Positions 1 through 8,315 of a DNA stretch of 64,000 bases are shown here, piece by piece; within the stretch, counting starts at the first letter, position 1, and each line of letters begins with the position of its first letter. Under the pieces are notes generated by a model that was not told the DNA's origin, did no database searches, and saw only the letters and a list, made by a program, of their open reading frames with translations. Source of the DNA: Nitrososphaerota archaeon (lineage in GTDB: Archaea; Thermoproteota; Nitrososphaeria_A; Caldarchaeales; Calditenuaceae); the NCBI GenBank assembly GCA_009889515.1, contig WUQR01000139.1, positions 248,001 through 312,000 of the forward strand, given 5' to 3'. The position numbers were made by a program, and so were the translations under genes.

Positions 1-270
1 AACAGCGTAGTACTGGTCTGTAGAAAGTGTGGGTATGTGAAGAAGCCTACAGGCGACATCATCACCCACAAACAGAGGAAGCCGCGGAAAACAGTGATAG
101 TCGATGATGTTGAGAAGGAGGTGCTGCCGAAGACCGGCGACGTACAGTGCCCACAGTGTGGAAACCAGGAAGCCTACTGGTGGAGCGTCCAGACAAGATC
201 CGCCGACGAGCCCATGACACAGTTCTTCAGATGCACTAAGTGCGGCTACACTTGGCGGGAATACGCCTAA
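1..270 (+). CDS. tfs: Transcription factor S (TFIIS/RPB9-like), 5' end outside window
   Basis: This is the transcript-cleavage factor of archaeal RNA polymerase, which rescues backtracked complexes. The frame is open from base 1, so the start lies upstream. The first visible residues hold the second half of an N-terminal zinc ribbon (CRKCGY). A charged linker follows, then a C-terminal ribbon with CPQCGN and CTKCGY. Before the last Cys pair is the TRSADEPMT segment, whose Asp-Glu pair is the catalytic tip that TFIIS-family proteins insert into the polymerase pore. The gene ends 56 bases before tRNA-His. The family is clear; only the N-terminus is missing because of the window edge. Confidence 0.95.
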   Translation, partial: NSVVLVCRKCGYVKKPTGDIITHKQRKPRKTVIVDDVEKEVLPKTGDVQCPQCGNQEAYWWSVQTRSADEPMTQFFRCTKCGYTWREYA

Positions 271-291
271 ATCTAAGACCCGGCACCCTCA

Positions 292-299
292 AATATATT
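292..299 (+). promoter_or_regulatory. TATA box of tRNA-His
   Basis: The sequence aatatatt is centred about 31 bases before the 5' end of the tRNA, close to the expected archaeal TATA position. It lies downstream of the TFS stop codon. Confidence 0.55.
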
Positions 300-1458
300 A
301 CCTGAAATCTGCGAACTCGTAGCGGTGGCCGCGGTGGTGTAGCTGGTAACACTCCGGGCTGTGGACCCGGCGATCGTGGGTTCGAGTCCCACCCGCGGCC
401 ATTCCGGATATTCTATATTGTGAGTGGGAGGTTGAGATGGGAGTTGAGGATAGTGTTTGGGGGGAGGTTTGGCTGGGTGGCATGTTTAGGCGTCCTAGTC
501 TCCTCAGGTATTCTTCTAATCTTTGCTGCCTTTTCTTGATTGTGAAGCCTACTAGCTCGTAGAATTTTAGCCTGCTGCATGTCCTGATGTAGAGGCTATA
601 GGCGTCCTTTCTTGTCCGGTAGGTCTTGCCCCTCTTCTTGCTGAAGAATGGTGTTCCTCTCTTCATCTGAAGATGTGGCCCAGTTGTTTTGATGCCTAGA
701 TTATTTAGAAGCATCTTAACATAGTTGATGAGTCTTTCGTCAGTGTTGACGCATGTAATAGAGCCATAACTACTTACTGAGCCTTCGCTGTCGAAGAATC
801 CTCTCAAAAAGCTCTTCATACACTCTTCACAATGCTCCACGAATGGTCTTATCACCTCTATGTCGATAGGCTTCCGAAGCAGGTCGTAGAGAGCCTTTGA
901 TTGAACAATTACTCGGAAGAACCCGTTTCCTATTGGTGCAGGCTTCGGCGGATACCTATTAAGAACCTGTCCCAAGCATCTCGAGAATTCTTCTATGAAC
1001 TCCCTGTCTTTGACCATGCCCCCTATCCTAGCATCGCCTTTTCTTTTTCTAACAGCCCATCCGTCGCCAGAGACAACCCCTATAACGTATGCGAGTTCTG
1101 GGGTCTTCTCTAGGAAGTCTATGGACGGTATCCTACACCCATTGAATGGGTTATGTATCCCTCTCAACCACTCACTGACCTGCGACTTGCTTAGCCGGAC
1201 TCCGTACACCTCTTCTATCTCCCTTATGATCTTGTTGTACGAATGTCCCAATCCCCGCAGCCTTTTGACCTCGCCGAAAACCTTAATCCTAATAGACCTG
1301 TCGAGGCACGGCCCTCTCTTCCCCAACCTCTCAGGAAATCTCTTGTAGTAATATCTCCTGACAGTAGACCTCGATACTTCTACTCCACTACCACGCAGCA
1401 TCCTCCAGACATTATGATAGCTAAATCCGCTCCGGATCCCAATCTCCAGAGCTTCCAT
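298..1458 (-). CDS. Free-standing LAGLIDADG homing endonuclease with N-terminal HTH repeats
   Basis: This is a predicted DNA endonuclease of a mobile intron- or intein-type family, not embedded in a host gene. The protein has two helix-turn-helix-like segments (about residues 5-42 and 62-100), then two LAGLIDADG-type helices: YVIGVVSGDGW (about 125-134) and FLRGFFDSEGS (217-227), each ending in the acidic metal-binding residue. No native stop is seen. The last ~45 codons come from the antisense strand of tRNA-His, so the true C-terminus is probably near residue 340. Upstream of the first ATG the frame stays open to about 1614 with protein-like sequence but no ATG, GTG or TTG. The 5' end may therefore be decayed or use an unusual start. 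Confidence 0.75.
   Translation of the reverse strand: MEALEIGIRSGFSYHNVWRMLRGSGVEVSRSTVRRYYYKRFPERLGKRGPCLDRSIRIKVFGEVKRLRGLGHSYNKIIREIEEVYGVRLSKSQVSEWLRGIHNPFNGCRIPSIDFLEKTPELAYVIGVVSGDGWAVRKRKGDARIGGMVKDREFIEEFSRCLGQVLNRYPPKPAPIGNGFFRVIVQSKALYDLLRKPIDIEVIRPFVEHCEECMKSFLRGFFDSEGSVSSYGSITCVNTDERLINYVKMLLNNLGIKTTGPHLQMKRGTPFFSKKRGKTYRTRKDAYSLYIRTCSRLKFYELVGFTIKKRQQRLEEYLRRLGRLNMPPSQTSPQTLSSTPISTSHSQYRISGMAAGGTRTHDRRVHSPECYQLHHRGHRYEFADFR
327..400 (+). tRNA. tRNA-His (GTG)
   Basis: A full cloverleaf can be drawn. The acceptor gccgcgg (328-334) pairs with ccgcggc (393-399), and the T arm gtggg/cccac encloses ttcgagt. The anticodon loop reads ctgtgga, giving GTG. The histidine-specific extra G-1 (327) faces C73 (400). 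No intron is seen and CCA is not fully encoded. An antisense reading frame of a homing endonuclease runs right through this gene (see 298-1458). Confidence 0.95.
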
Positions 1459-1860
1459 AAGCTTATCCTTCAGCTCAGGTGATAGTCGTTGATCACTTCT
1501 TCCAACCTCTCTCGACAGCCCAGCAGCCTTGCCTGGTAGGGAGTACGGAATTCCACCATCTATTATGAGCCTAGCACCATATTCCCAAGTATTTATCTGC
1601 TCTATTGTCAGCTGTTAACACCTACCACACACTAATGTAACACGCTTTATACTCTCCCACGTATAAGCTTTGAGACACCTAAACTAATGTAAGGGTCTCG
1701 AAATTATACTATGGGTGGGGGAAGGTTTAGCAGTGGTGTCTCCAGCAACCTCGTTTCCAAGAGATTCTTCGAAGCCACATTTAGCTTAGACGTGTGGGTG
1801 TTGGGGGCTCCGCGGGTATAGGGCATAGGCACATATATAGTCCGGGGGTACATGTTAGCC

Positions 1861-2694
1861 ATGAGCGGCATAAGGAGGATCAAGGGTGAGATTCCTACAG
1901 TATATGCTTTGACTGTCTCAGTGGTGGCGATAGCTGCTGTCTTGGCTGCATCCCTCTACGCGATGAATATGCTAGGCAGTGCGAGTAGCGTTCCGTATAC
2001 ACTGCAGACTGGAGATGGTGGGGGAGATGGAGAGGTCGCCGGCGTTCGTGTTCCTATCAGGGGTATAGGAACTGTCAAGCTAAAGCCGGACAGGATGAGT
2101 TTCATGCTCGGAGTAGAGACCCGAGGCGCAACACCGTTGGAGGCCTCCAACCTGAACAGCGAGGTGGCTGGAAGGGTCGTCGCCTCACTTCTCGCGAACG
2201 GAGTTGATGAGAAGAACATCAAGACATCGTACGTAGCGATAAACCCCAACTGGATATGCGACAAAGACGGATGCCGCCAAGAGGGATACGTCGCCATCAA
2301 CCTAGTGACCGTGACGCTCGAGGACAGCCTGATATCGGAGGCCCCTAAAATCATTAACGACGCCATCCAGGCTGGAGCAACCAACTTCCAAGGTGCGTGG
2401 TTTGACCTGAAGGATGAGACAAGAAAGAATCTAAGAGACTCTGCTCTACAGATGGCGTTCGCCGACGCAACGGCCAAGGCCTCGAAGATTGCCGAGTACC
2501 TAAATATGAGAATTAAAGAAATCAGGCAGGTCCAGGTCTTGTTCTCTGAAGATGGGGGTGGAATCATACCTATGGCGAGGGCGGAGGTCGGGGTCGTAGC
2601 TGGGCAGGGTGCTGGCGGACCACCAATAATGAGTGGCGAGATAACATACACGGTGACGGTTGACATTACGTATGTATTCGAGCCGATAAGCTAA
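1861..2694 (+). CDS. SIMPL (DUF541) domain protein, membrane-anchored
   Basis: The protein has one N-terminal membrane helix (about residues 13-36) and then an extracytoplasmic domain of the SIMPL/DUF541 type. Hallmarks are the opening GIGTVKLKPD strand, TLEASNLNS-like helix, and a long central helix (DALRDSALQMAFADATAKA-type). The function of this family is not settled; members are secreted or periplasmic and some are linked to oxidative stress. A TATA box (1832-1839) sits about 26 bases before the ATG at 1861, so I prefer that start over the in-frame ATG at 1852. The gene is convergent with cimA. Confidence 0.85.
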   Translation: MSGIRRIKGEIPTVYALTVSVVAIAAVLAASLYAMNMLGSASSVPYTLQTGDGGGDGEVAGVRVPIRGIGTVKLKPDRMSFMLGVETRGATPLEASNLNSEVAGRVVASLLANGVDEKNIKTSYVAINPNWICDKDGCRQEGYVAINLVTVTLEDSLISEAPKIINDAIQAGATNFQGAWFDLKDETRKNLRDSALQMAFADATAKASKIAEYLNMRIKEIRQVQVLFSEDGGGIIPMARAEVGVVAGQGAGGPPIMSGEITYTVTVDITYVFEPIS

Positions 2695-2712
2695 AGCATC
2701 CCAACCACAAAG

Positions 2713-2729
2713 ACTTTTTTATTTTATTA
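2713..2729. terminator. T-rich termination region between SIMPL gene and cimA
   Basis: A run of T with few interruptions (ctttttta ttttatt) lies just after the SIMPL gene. This is the usual form of an archaeal terminator on the plus strand. It is also the narrow gap between the convergent genes. Confidence 0.5.
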
Positions 2730-4325
2730 TCTGTTGTTTAATAGTCCCGGCTCTAGAGCTAGTAGCAGATATCTATAGCCGTCGATTATTGCTGAGAGGC
2801 TTGCCTCGATTATGTTGTTGGAGACGCTGGTTGTTACCCAGCTTCTCTCCCTCCATGTAAACTCTGTGAAGACTCTGACATAGGCTGCTGTCCCCTCCTT
2901 GCTGTCGACTACGTGGACCTTGTAGTCGGTGAGGCTGACGTCCCTTAGGGCTGGAAACCTTGATGAGATTCCGCTCCTGACAGCCTCGTCCAGCGCGTGC
3001 ACAGGCCCTACCCCCTCGCCCATCGCCGTAACTATGTCGCCATTTACAGATATTGTTACTATGGCTCTGGATATCTTCCTGCCTATGTTGACTGACTCGA
3101 CCCACCAGTTCTTGACTTCGAAGAGCTCCCTGTACATGCCTATGTGCTTTAGGATGAGGAGGATTACGGTGGCCTCGGCCGGCTCCAAGTGGTATCCAAG
3201 CGACTCCATCCTCTTTACCTCCTCTGTCGCCGCCTTCAGCTCCTCCTTAGAGAGGTTCAGGCCTATGCGTCTGGCCAGGTCCATGAGCGCTGACCTCCCG
3301 GCCTGCTCCGAGATGGAGAGGACCCTCTCGTTTCCGACGAGCGAGGGGTCGATGTGCTCGTATGTTCTCGGGTGCTTGATTATGGCGTCTATGTGGACTC
3401 CCCCTTTATGGGCGAAGGCGTTTCTCCCGACGTAGGGGTGGTTGGGTGCTAGGTGGAATCCGGTCACACCGGCTATGAACCTTGCAACCTCGGTGAGCTT
3501 CTTCAACCTCTCCACGTCTCCGTCCTTGAGCACCTTGAACCCCATCTTGAGCCTTAGAGCCGGTATAATCTGGGCCAAGTCTGCGTTGCCACACCTCTCC
3601 CCCAGCCCGATGAATGTGCCTTGGACATGTCGCACACCAGCCTCCACTGCTGCTAGACTGTTTGCGGTTGCGCAGCCCGCATCGTTATGGGCGTGTATCC
3701 CGAGGCGGGCGTTAATCTCGGACCTCACCTTCTTGACGATGCCTAGTAGCTCGGATGGTAGGGTGCCGCCGTTCGTGTCGCATAGCACCAGCGTCTCCGC
3801 CCCAGCCTCGCTGGCCACCTTCAGGACCGAGAGGGCGTAGTCGGGCGAGTCCTTCCACCCGTCGAAGAAGTGCTCTGCGTCGAAGATCACCCTCATCCCA
3901 TGGGCCTTGAGATAGCTTATCGTCTCCTCGATCATCTCCAGATTCTCTTCTGGCGTGGCCCTCAGGACCTCCCTAACGTGGAGTAGCCAGCTCTTACCGA
4001 ACACGACGGCGTAGGGGACATCTGCCTCGACTAGGCTTTTGAGCATAGGGTCTTGGTCAACCCTCGAGTTCTTGTGTTTGGTGCTCCCGAAGACGGCGAG
4101 CTTACTGTGCGTGAATGACACGTTCTTAACGGCCTTATAAAACTCTGAGTCCTTTGGATTCGCACCCGGCCAGCCGGCCTCTATAATGTCTATACCGAGT
4201 TCGTCAAGCTTCTCAGCTATTCTCAGCTTGTCCCTTAGGCTTAGAGAGACGCCTCTAGTCTGGGCGCCGTCCCGAAGCGTCGTATCGAGAAGCTCGACGT
4301 AATCGATTGAGACACCCCTTGCCAC
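2727..4325 (-). CDS. cimA: (R)-citramalate synthase
   Basis: The enzyme condenses pyruvate and acetyl-CoA to citramalate, the entry to the threonine-independent isoleucine route. It belongs to the DRE-TIM metallolyases with LeuA and homocitrate synthase. The N-terminus shows LLDTTLRDGAQT; HAHNDAGCATANSLAA provides metal-binding histidines; the C-terminus carries the LeuA-type regulatory domain. The length (532 aa) and the FDAEHFFDG segment fit the CimA branch better than LeuA. A TATA box at 4342-4350 puts transcription near 4320-4325, so I place the start at the GTG at 4325 and not at the TTG at 4343, which would lie on the promoter. It is divergent from gap. Confidence 0.88.
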   Translation of the reverse strand: MARGVSIDYVELLDTTLRDGAQTRGVSLSLRDKLRIAEKLDELGIDIIEAGWPGANPKDSEFYKAVKNVSFTHSKLAVFGSTKHKNSRVDQDPMLKSLVEADVPYAVVFGKSWLLHVREVLRATPEENLEMIEETISYLKAHGMRVIFDAEHFFDGWKDSPDYALSVLKVASEAGAETLVLCDTNGGTLPSELLGIVKKVRSEINARLGIHAHNDAGCATANSLAAVEAGVRHVQGTFIGLGERCGNADLAQIIPALRLKMGFKVLKDGDVERLKKLTEVARFIAGVTGFHLAPNHPYVGRNAFAHKGGVHIDAIIKHPRTYEHIDPSLVGNERVLSISEQAGRSALMDLARRIGLNLSKEELKAATEEVKRMESLGYHLEPAEATVILLILKHIGMYRELFEVKNWWVESVNIGRKISRAIVTISVNGDIVTAMGEGVGPVHALDEAVRSGISSRFPALRDVSLTDYKVHVVDSKEGTAAYVRVFTEFTWRERSWVTTSVSNNIIEASLSAIIDGYRYLLLALEPGLLNNR

Positions 4326-4341
4326 ATGCTGAAGGCCAGCC

Positions 4342-4350
4342 AATATTTAA
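4342..4350 (-). promoter_or_regulatory. TATA box of cimA
   Basis: On the minus strand ttaaatatt is centred about 22-25 bases before the GTG at 4325. This decides the cimA start and implies a leaderless transcript. Confidence 0.55.
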
Positions 4351-4429
4351 GTTATTCTCCCCGCCCTCCAATGCGCAGCACGCCCAACATACAAGTCCAC
4401 GCAGATATATTCACTCAGCCCCCCACATA

Positions 4430-4437
4430 CTTATATT
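4430..4437 (+). promoter_or_regulatory. TATA box of gap-pgk
   Basis: The sequence cttatatt is centred about 25 bases before the GTG at 4458, supporting that start and a leaderless gap-pgk transcript. Confidence 0.55.
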
Positions 4438-4457
4438 ACAACCCATATTGTATAGGC

Positions 4458-5495
4458 GTGGCTCCTGTTAGAGTCGGAATAAACGGTATGGGGCGTATTG
4501 GAAGGCTATTCCTCCGCGCCGCCCTCAAAGACTCGCTCTATGGAAAGGCTTTCGAGGTTGTGGCTTTTAACGATATTGCGGACGCTAAAACCACCGCCCA
4601 CCTGATCAAGTACGACTCTGTTCACGGCCGGCTGGGTGAGGAGGTAAAGGTAACCGAGAGTGGAGGTATCAGGATTGGGAATCGGGAGTTCGCCTACTTC
4701 TCTGTCTCTAAGCCGTCAGAAATACCGTGGGATAAGGTGGGAGTAGACGTGGTTGTAGAGTCGACCGGTCTATTCACTAAGAGGAAGGACGCCGCAGGCC
4801 ACCTCGAGCATGGTGTTAAGAAGGTCATCATCTCGGCCCCCTCCAGCGATGCGGACGTAACGATAGTGCCGGGTGTGAATGACCAAGCCCTAGACCTGTC
4901 GAAGCACGTCGTCATCTCGGGTGCCTCCTGCACCACAAACTGCCTAGCACCAATGGTGAAGATATTGCTCGACAACTTCGGACTGGTTAAAGGCTTCATG
5001 ACAACCATCCACGCGTACACGAACGACCAGCGGCTCCTAGACCTCTACCACAGAGACCTGAGAAGGGCTAGGGCAGCAGCCACATCGATAATCCCCACCA
5101 CTACAGGAGCAGCCTCCGCCCTCCACCAAGTCATACCCGAAGTAAAGGGCAAGCTTCACGGAATTGCCATGAGGGTTCCAGTACCGAACGGGTCGCTCAC
5201 AGACCTCTCAGCCGTTCTCGAGAGGCAAGTAACGGTCGAGGAGGTCAACCAAGTGTTCAAGGAGGAGGCCATGGGTAGGATGAAGGGCATCGTTGAATAC
5301 ACAGAGGACCCCATAGTATCCGTCGATATTATAGGTAACCCGCACTCATGCATCTTCGACGCCACCCAGACACTTGTCTTGGGCGATAAGAGCGACTTCG
5401 TCAAGGTCTTTGGATGGTATGATAACGAGTGGGGCTACAGCAACAGGCTCGTTGACCTAGTCCTGATGGTGTCGGGGCGTGGCAGGGCAAGGTGA
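4458..5495 (+). CDS. gap: Glyceraldehyde-3-phosphate dehydrogenase, bacterial type (class I)
   Basis: The enzyme interconverts glyceraldehyde 3-phosphate and 1,3-bisphosphoglycerate. The protein (345 aa) has a Rossmann start VGINGMGRIGR, cofactor-loop FNDIAD (Asp suggests NAD use), and the active-site ASCTTNCLAP with catalytic Cys158. It ends with the class I signature DNEWGYSNR. Archaeal class II enzymes instead have SCNT-type active sites and a different C-terminus, so this is the bacterial/eukaryotic form. The GTG start at 4458 is set by the TATA box and by homology; the longer frame from 4326 would overlap cimA. Its last 17 bases overlap pgk, implying coupled translation. Confidence 0.93.
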   Translation: MAPVRVGINGMGRIGRLFLRAALKDSLYGKAFEVVAFNDIADAKTTAHLIKYDSVHGRLGEEVKVTESGGIRIGNREFAYFSVSKPSEIPWDKVGVDVVVESTGLFTKRKDAAGHLEHGVKKVIISAPSSDADVTIVPGVNDQALDLSKHVVISGASCTTNCLAPMVKILLDNFGLVKGFMTTIHAYTNDQRLLDLYHRDLRRARAAATSIIPTTTGAASALHQVIPEVKGKLHGIAMRVPVPNGSLTDLSAVLERQVTVEEVNQVFKEEAMGRMKGIVEYTEDPIVSVDIIGNPHSCIFDATQTLVLGDKSDFVKVFGWYDNEWGYSNRLVDLVLMVSGRGRAR

Positions 5496-6726
5496 AATTA
5501 AGTACAGGACACTAGACCAAGTGGACGTAGTTGGAAAGCGCGTAGCCCTCAGAGTGGACCTCAACTCCACCATCGACCCCCAGACAGGGAAGATACAGCT
5601 CAACGAGCGTTTCAGGGCCCACTCGCTAACAGTCAAGGAGCTGATGGAGAGAGGTGCGAAACTGGTAATACTCGCCCACCAGGGCAGGCGCGGAGACCCA
5701 GACTTCACAGACCTGAGACAGCACGCCGAGATACTCTCAAGCCTTGTGGGTAAGGAAGTAAGGTTTATCCCCGATGTCGTTGGGGCCGAGGCGATAAACG
5801 CGATTAAGGGTCTCTCTAAGGGCGAGGCCATACTACTGGACAACGTGAGGCGGCTAGAGGACGAGGACGTTGAGAAGACCCCCGAGGAGCATGCTAATAG
5901 CACGCTTCCGCGGACGCTGGCCCCCCACCTGGACATCTTCGTCCTAGACGCGTTTTCCGTAGCCCACCGCTCCCACTCCTCCATCGTCGGTCTCGCGGCA
6001 CTTCTTCCAACCTACGCGGGAAGGGTTATGGAGAGGGAGCTCTCCGCCCTCAACAAGATGGTCGCCCTAACCAGTAAGATCGTCTTCACCTTAGGAGGTA
6101 ACAAGCCAGTAGAGTGTGTAAAGGTGCTTCAGCGCTTCTTGAAAGAGAGGCCAGAGAGCATCCATGCAGTATTGACTGGAGGGATCCTTGGGCAGCTCTT
6201 CGCAAAGGCGCGTGGATACAACCTAGGCGGCCCAAGCGAGGAGTTCTTGGTAAAGAAGAAACACATGGAGCTCTTCGGAGCAGTTTCCGAGATCGACCAG
6301 AAGCTTAGAGACCGGGTAATCACCCCGCTCGACTTCGCCTATGCAGGCAAGGATGGCTCGAGGATGGAGGTTCTGCGAGAAGGACTCCCATGCCCCGGGG
6401 AGATTCAGGATATAGGCTCAAAAACCATCCAGTACTACCGTGAAATAATAGAGGGGCTTGAGCCTGACGCATCAGTGATAGTGAAGGGGCCCATGGGTGT
6501 GTATGAGAAACCTGAGTTCAGGAAAGGAACTCAGACAGTCTACATGGCGCTCGCAAAATCCCGCGCCTCAACCCTCATAGGTGGAGGAGACTCCGTAACC
6601 GCCATAGAGATCCTCGGCCTAAGGCCTAGCGATTTCACCTACGTGAGCCTCGGAGGAGGAGCCCTCATATCATTCCTCTCAGGCGAGCCGATGCCGGGAA
6701 TACAGGTCCTATCCAGACAGAAATAA
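5479..6726 (+). CDS. pgk: Phosphoglycerate kinase
   Basis: The enzyme transfers phosphate between 1,3-bisphosphoglycerate and ADP, the step next to GAPDH. Length is 415 aa, usual for archaeal PGK. Visible family features are VALRVDLNS near the N-terminus, LAHQGRRGDPD (substrate-binding), DAFSVAHRSHSS, and the C-terminal nucleotide site GGGDSVTAI with SLGGGALISFLSG. It starts with GTG inside the 3' end of gap, so the two are one transcription unit. The divergent form of the VDLN and HQGR motifs suggests an archaeal-type PGK paired with a bacterial-type GAPDH. Confidence 0.93.
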   Translation: MAGQGEIKYRTLDQVDVVGKRVALRVDLNSTIDPQTGKIQLNERFRAHSLTVKELMERGAKLVILAHQGRRGDPDFTDLRQHAEILSSLVGKEVRFIPDVVGAEAINAIKGLSKGEAILLDNVRRLEDEDVEKTPEEHANSTLPRTLAPHLDIFVLDAFSVAHRSHSSIVGLAALLPTYAGRVMERELSALNKMVALTSKIVFTLGGNKPVECVKVLQRFLKERPESIHAVLTGGILGQLFAKARGYNLGGPSEEFLVKKKHMELFGAVSEIDQKLRDRVITPLDFAYAGKDGSRMEVLREGLPCPGEIQDIGSKTIQYYREIIEGLEPDASVIVKGPMGVYEKPEFRKGTQTVYMALAKSRASTLIGGGDSVTAIEILGLRPSDFTYVSLGGGALISFLSGEPMPGIQVLSRQK

Positions 6727-6780
6727 TTAGAGGGCCTAAAACACCACATATTTATCTGCGAAGATTCCACTTCAAAACCT

Positions 6781-6856
6781 GGGGCCGTGGTCGAGCATGG
6801 TCTAAGATGCCTGGCTTGGGCCCAGGAGGTCGTGGGTTCAAATCCCACCGGCCCCA
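6781..6856 (+). tRNA. tRNA-Pro (TGG)
   Basis: The acceptor ggggccg pairs with cggcccc, with A73 at 6856. The anticodon stem cctgg/ccagg encloses cttgggc, giving TGG. The T arm is gtggg/cccac around ttcaaat. A T/A-rich promoter-like stretch (catatttatc) lies about 30 bases upstream. No intron. Confidence 0.95.
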
Positions 6857-6950
6857 AACTCTAAACCGAATTCATAGGGTCTATCGGTTGCACTCCAACT
6901 GCAAGTCAGAATGCACTCTAAATTCTTCTGCCCCACTCACCATGTGAAAA

Positions 6951-7025
6951 CGGGCCCGGAGGGATTCGAACCCTCGGCCTCTGGCTCCGAAGGCCAGCGC
7001 TCTATCCAAGCTGAGCTACGGGCCC
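6951..7025 (-). tRNA. tRNA-Arg (TCG)
   Basis: On the minus strand the acceptor gggcccg pairs with cgggccc, with G73 at 6951. The anticodon stem ctggc/gccag encloses cttcgga, giving TCG. The T arm encloses ttcgaat. No intron. Confidence 0.95.
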
Positions 7026-7140
7026 AATTTGCCCTGCTCTGTCGGGTTATTTAGCTTCTCGCCACCGCGTATCCTCGTCCTTACTTGGGAGAGGTGGGTT
7101 AAATTGTGGCCTTGTGCTTGTTGGGACTTGTGGTTTAGGG

Positions 7141-7938
7141 ATGGTCGCGGATAAGGGGTTTTTGGAGCATCTCAGGGCCGGTGAGACTGTCTTAGGGACC
7201 TTCGTCTACCTTAACTCAGGGGATGTTGTAGAGATTCTGGGGGAGGCTGGGCTGGATTTCGTAATCATCGACATGGAGCACGGCCCATTCAGCTTCGCGG
7301 ATGCTGAAGAGCTTGTCCGAGCAGCCGAGGCCGTTGGGATTACACCCATCATCCGGACGCCATCGAGTGAGGAGACATACATCTTGAGGGCCCTAGAGTG
7401 TGGGGCCCACGGCATCCAAGTGCCTCATGTCGATGACCCAGAGACCGCGAAGAAGGTGGTTGAGGCTGCACATTATTATCCCGAGGGTATGAGGGGGTTC
7501 TCGCCCTACACTAGGGCTGGGAGGTATGGTGCCAGAGATCCGAAGGAGCATGTCCAAGTCTCCAACAGGGAAGTGGCAGTCATCATACACATAGAGAGTG
7601 CTGAAGGTGTCAAGAGGCTCCCAGAGATTCTAGAGAGGGGTGGAGTAGATGTAGTCTTCCTAGGGCCCTACGACTTATCCCAATCCCTCGGCATACCAGG
7701 CCAAGTGAGAAGCCCGGAAGTTACCAGCCTCATCGAGAAAGCGGTAACAGAGGCAAGAAAGAGAGGGGTCGCGGCAGGCACCTTCATCGAGTCGCCTCAA
7801 GTCGCAGCAGAATGGGCTGCAAAGGGCATACAATACCTCGCCTACTCAGTAGACGTAGCAATACTATACAGAGCCACTTCAGAGATTGTGAAAAACACTC
7901 GGAGAGAAATAGAAGCCAGAAAAACCAGACAGGCTTAA
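7141..7938 (+). CDS. HpcH/HpaI family aldolase
   Basis: This is a class II pyruvate aldolase of the family that includes 4-hydroxy-2-oxoheptanedioate aldolase and 2-keto-3-deoxy-L-rhamnonate aldolase. Visible motifs are FVIIDMEHGPF (catalytic His), an Arg in PIIRTP for pyruvate binding, the metal-ligand Glu in IHIESAEG, and FLGPYDLSQSLG. The length (266 aa) is typical. A TATA-like ggttaaatt at 7098-7106 puts transcription near 7128, so the ATG at 7141 is preferred to the GTG at 7114. The gene stands alone between tRNA-Arg and tRNA-Ala, so its substrate cannot be read from context. Confidence 0.85.
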   Translation: MVADKGFLEHLRAGETVLGTFVYLNSGDVVEILGEAGLDFVIIDMEHGPFSFADAEELVRAAEAVGITPIIRTPSSEETYILRALECGAHGIQVPHVDDPETAKKVVEAAHYYPEGMRGFSPYTRAGRYGARDPKEHVQVSNREVAVIIHIESAEGVKRLPEILERGGVDVVFLGPYDLSQSLGIPGQVRSPEVTSLIEKAVTEARKRGVAAGTFIESPQVAAEWAAKGIQYLAYSVDVAILYRATSEIVKNTRREIEARKTRQA

Positions 7939-7964
7939 ATTCCACCAGAGCACAACAAGGATAC

Positions 7965-8036
7965 GGGCCGGTAGATCAGTGGTAGATCGCCCGCTTGGCG
8001 TGCGGGAGGCCGCGGGTTCGAATCCCGCCCGGTCCA
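7965..8036 (+). tRNA. tRNA-Ala (GGC)
   Basis: The acceptor gggccgg pairs with ccggtcc, including the G3-U70 wobble that marks alanine tRNA (g7967 with t8033). The anticodon stem cccgc/gcggg encloses ttggcgt, giving GGC. The T arm encloses ttcgaat; A73 is at 8036. Confidence 0.96.
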
Positions 8037-8120
8037 AAACCATCACATATAAGAACTATGGTTATACCAACTTTCAGCCTGTGGTACCATAATTAAATAT
8101 TACAGAATGGGTTAACATTC

Positions 8121-8315
8121 ATGGCAACACTGCGGGAACAACTTGAACATGTGAAACATCACATAAAATATCCTGCTAGCCGAAGCGAAGTGGTGGCAGC
8201 GTGCAACGCAATGGAGGACCTCCCCGAGGATAGGGAATGGATCTCCAAAAATCTGCCTGAAGGCCGATACGACAGTCCAGTCGAAGTGTTAAAGGCTCTT
8301 CTTAATAGAGTCTGA
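8121..8315 (+). CDS. DUF2795-like small protein
   Basis: A 64-residue acidic protein. The region from IKYPASRSEVVAACN through LPEGRYDSPVEVLKAL resembles DUF2795, a small alpha-helical domain of unknown function whose hallmark is a late L-P-x-x-x-Y-x-S-P-x-E-V motif. A TATA-like ttaaatatt at 8093-8101 lies just over 20 bases before the ATG, and there is no ribosome binding site, consistent with a leaderless gene. It follows tRNA-Ala on the same strand. Confidence 0.7.
   Translation: MATLREQLEHVKHHIKYPASRSEVVAACNAMEDLPEDREWISKNLPEGRYDSPVEVLKALLNRV

Noticed and set aside
1631-1692. A 10-base direct repeat (actaatgtaa) at 1631-1640 and 1683-1692 beside the homing endonuclease.
   Set aside because: The match is short and flanks nothing recognisable; chance cannot be excluded.
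4326-4457. N-terminal extension of the GAPDH frame by 44 residues.
   Set aside because: It overlaps cimA and its promoter and is not part of GAPDH; the TATA box supports the GTG at 4458.
6639-6857. A minus-strand frame through tRNA-Pro with a GFEPTT phrase.
   Set aside because: This is the well-known artefact of translating the antisense of a tRNA.
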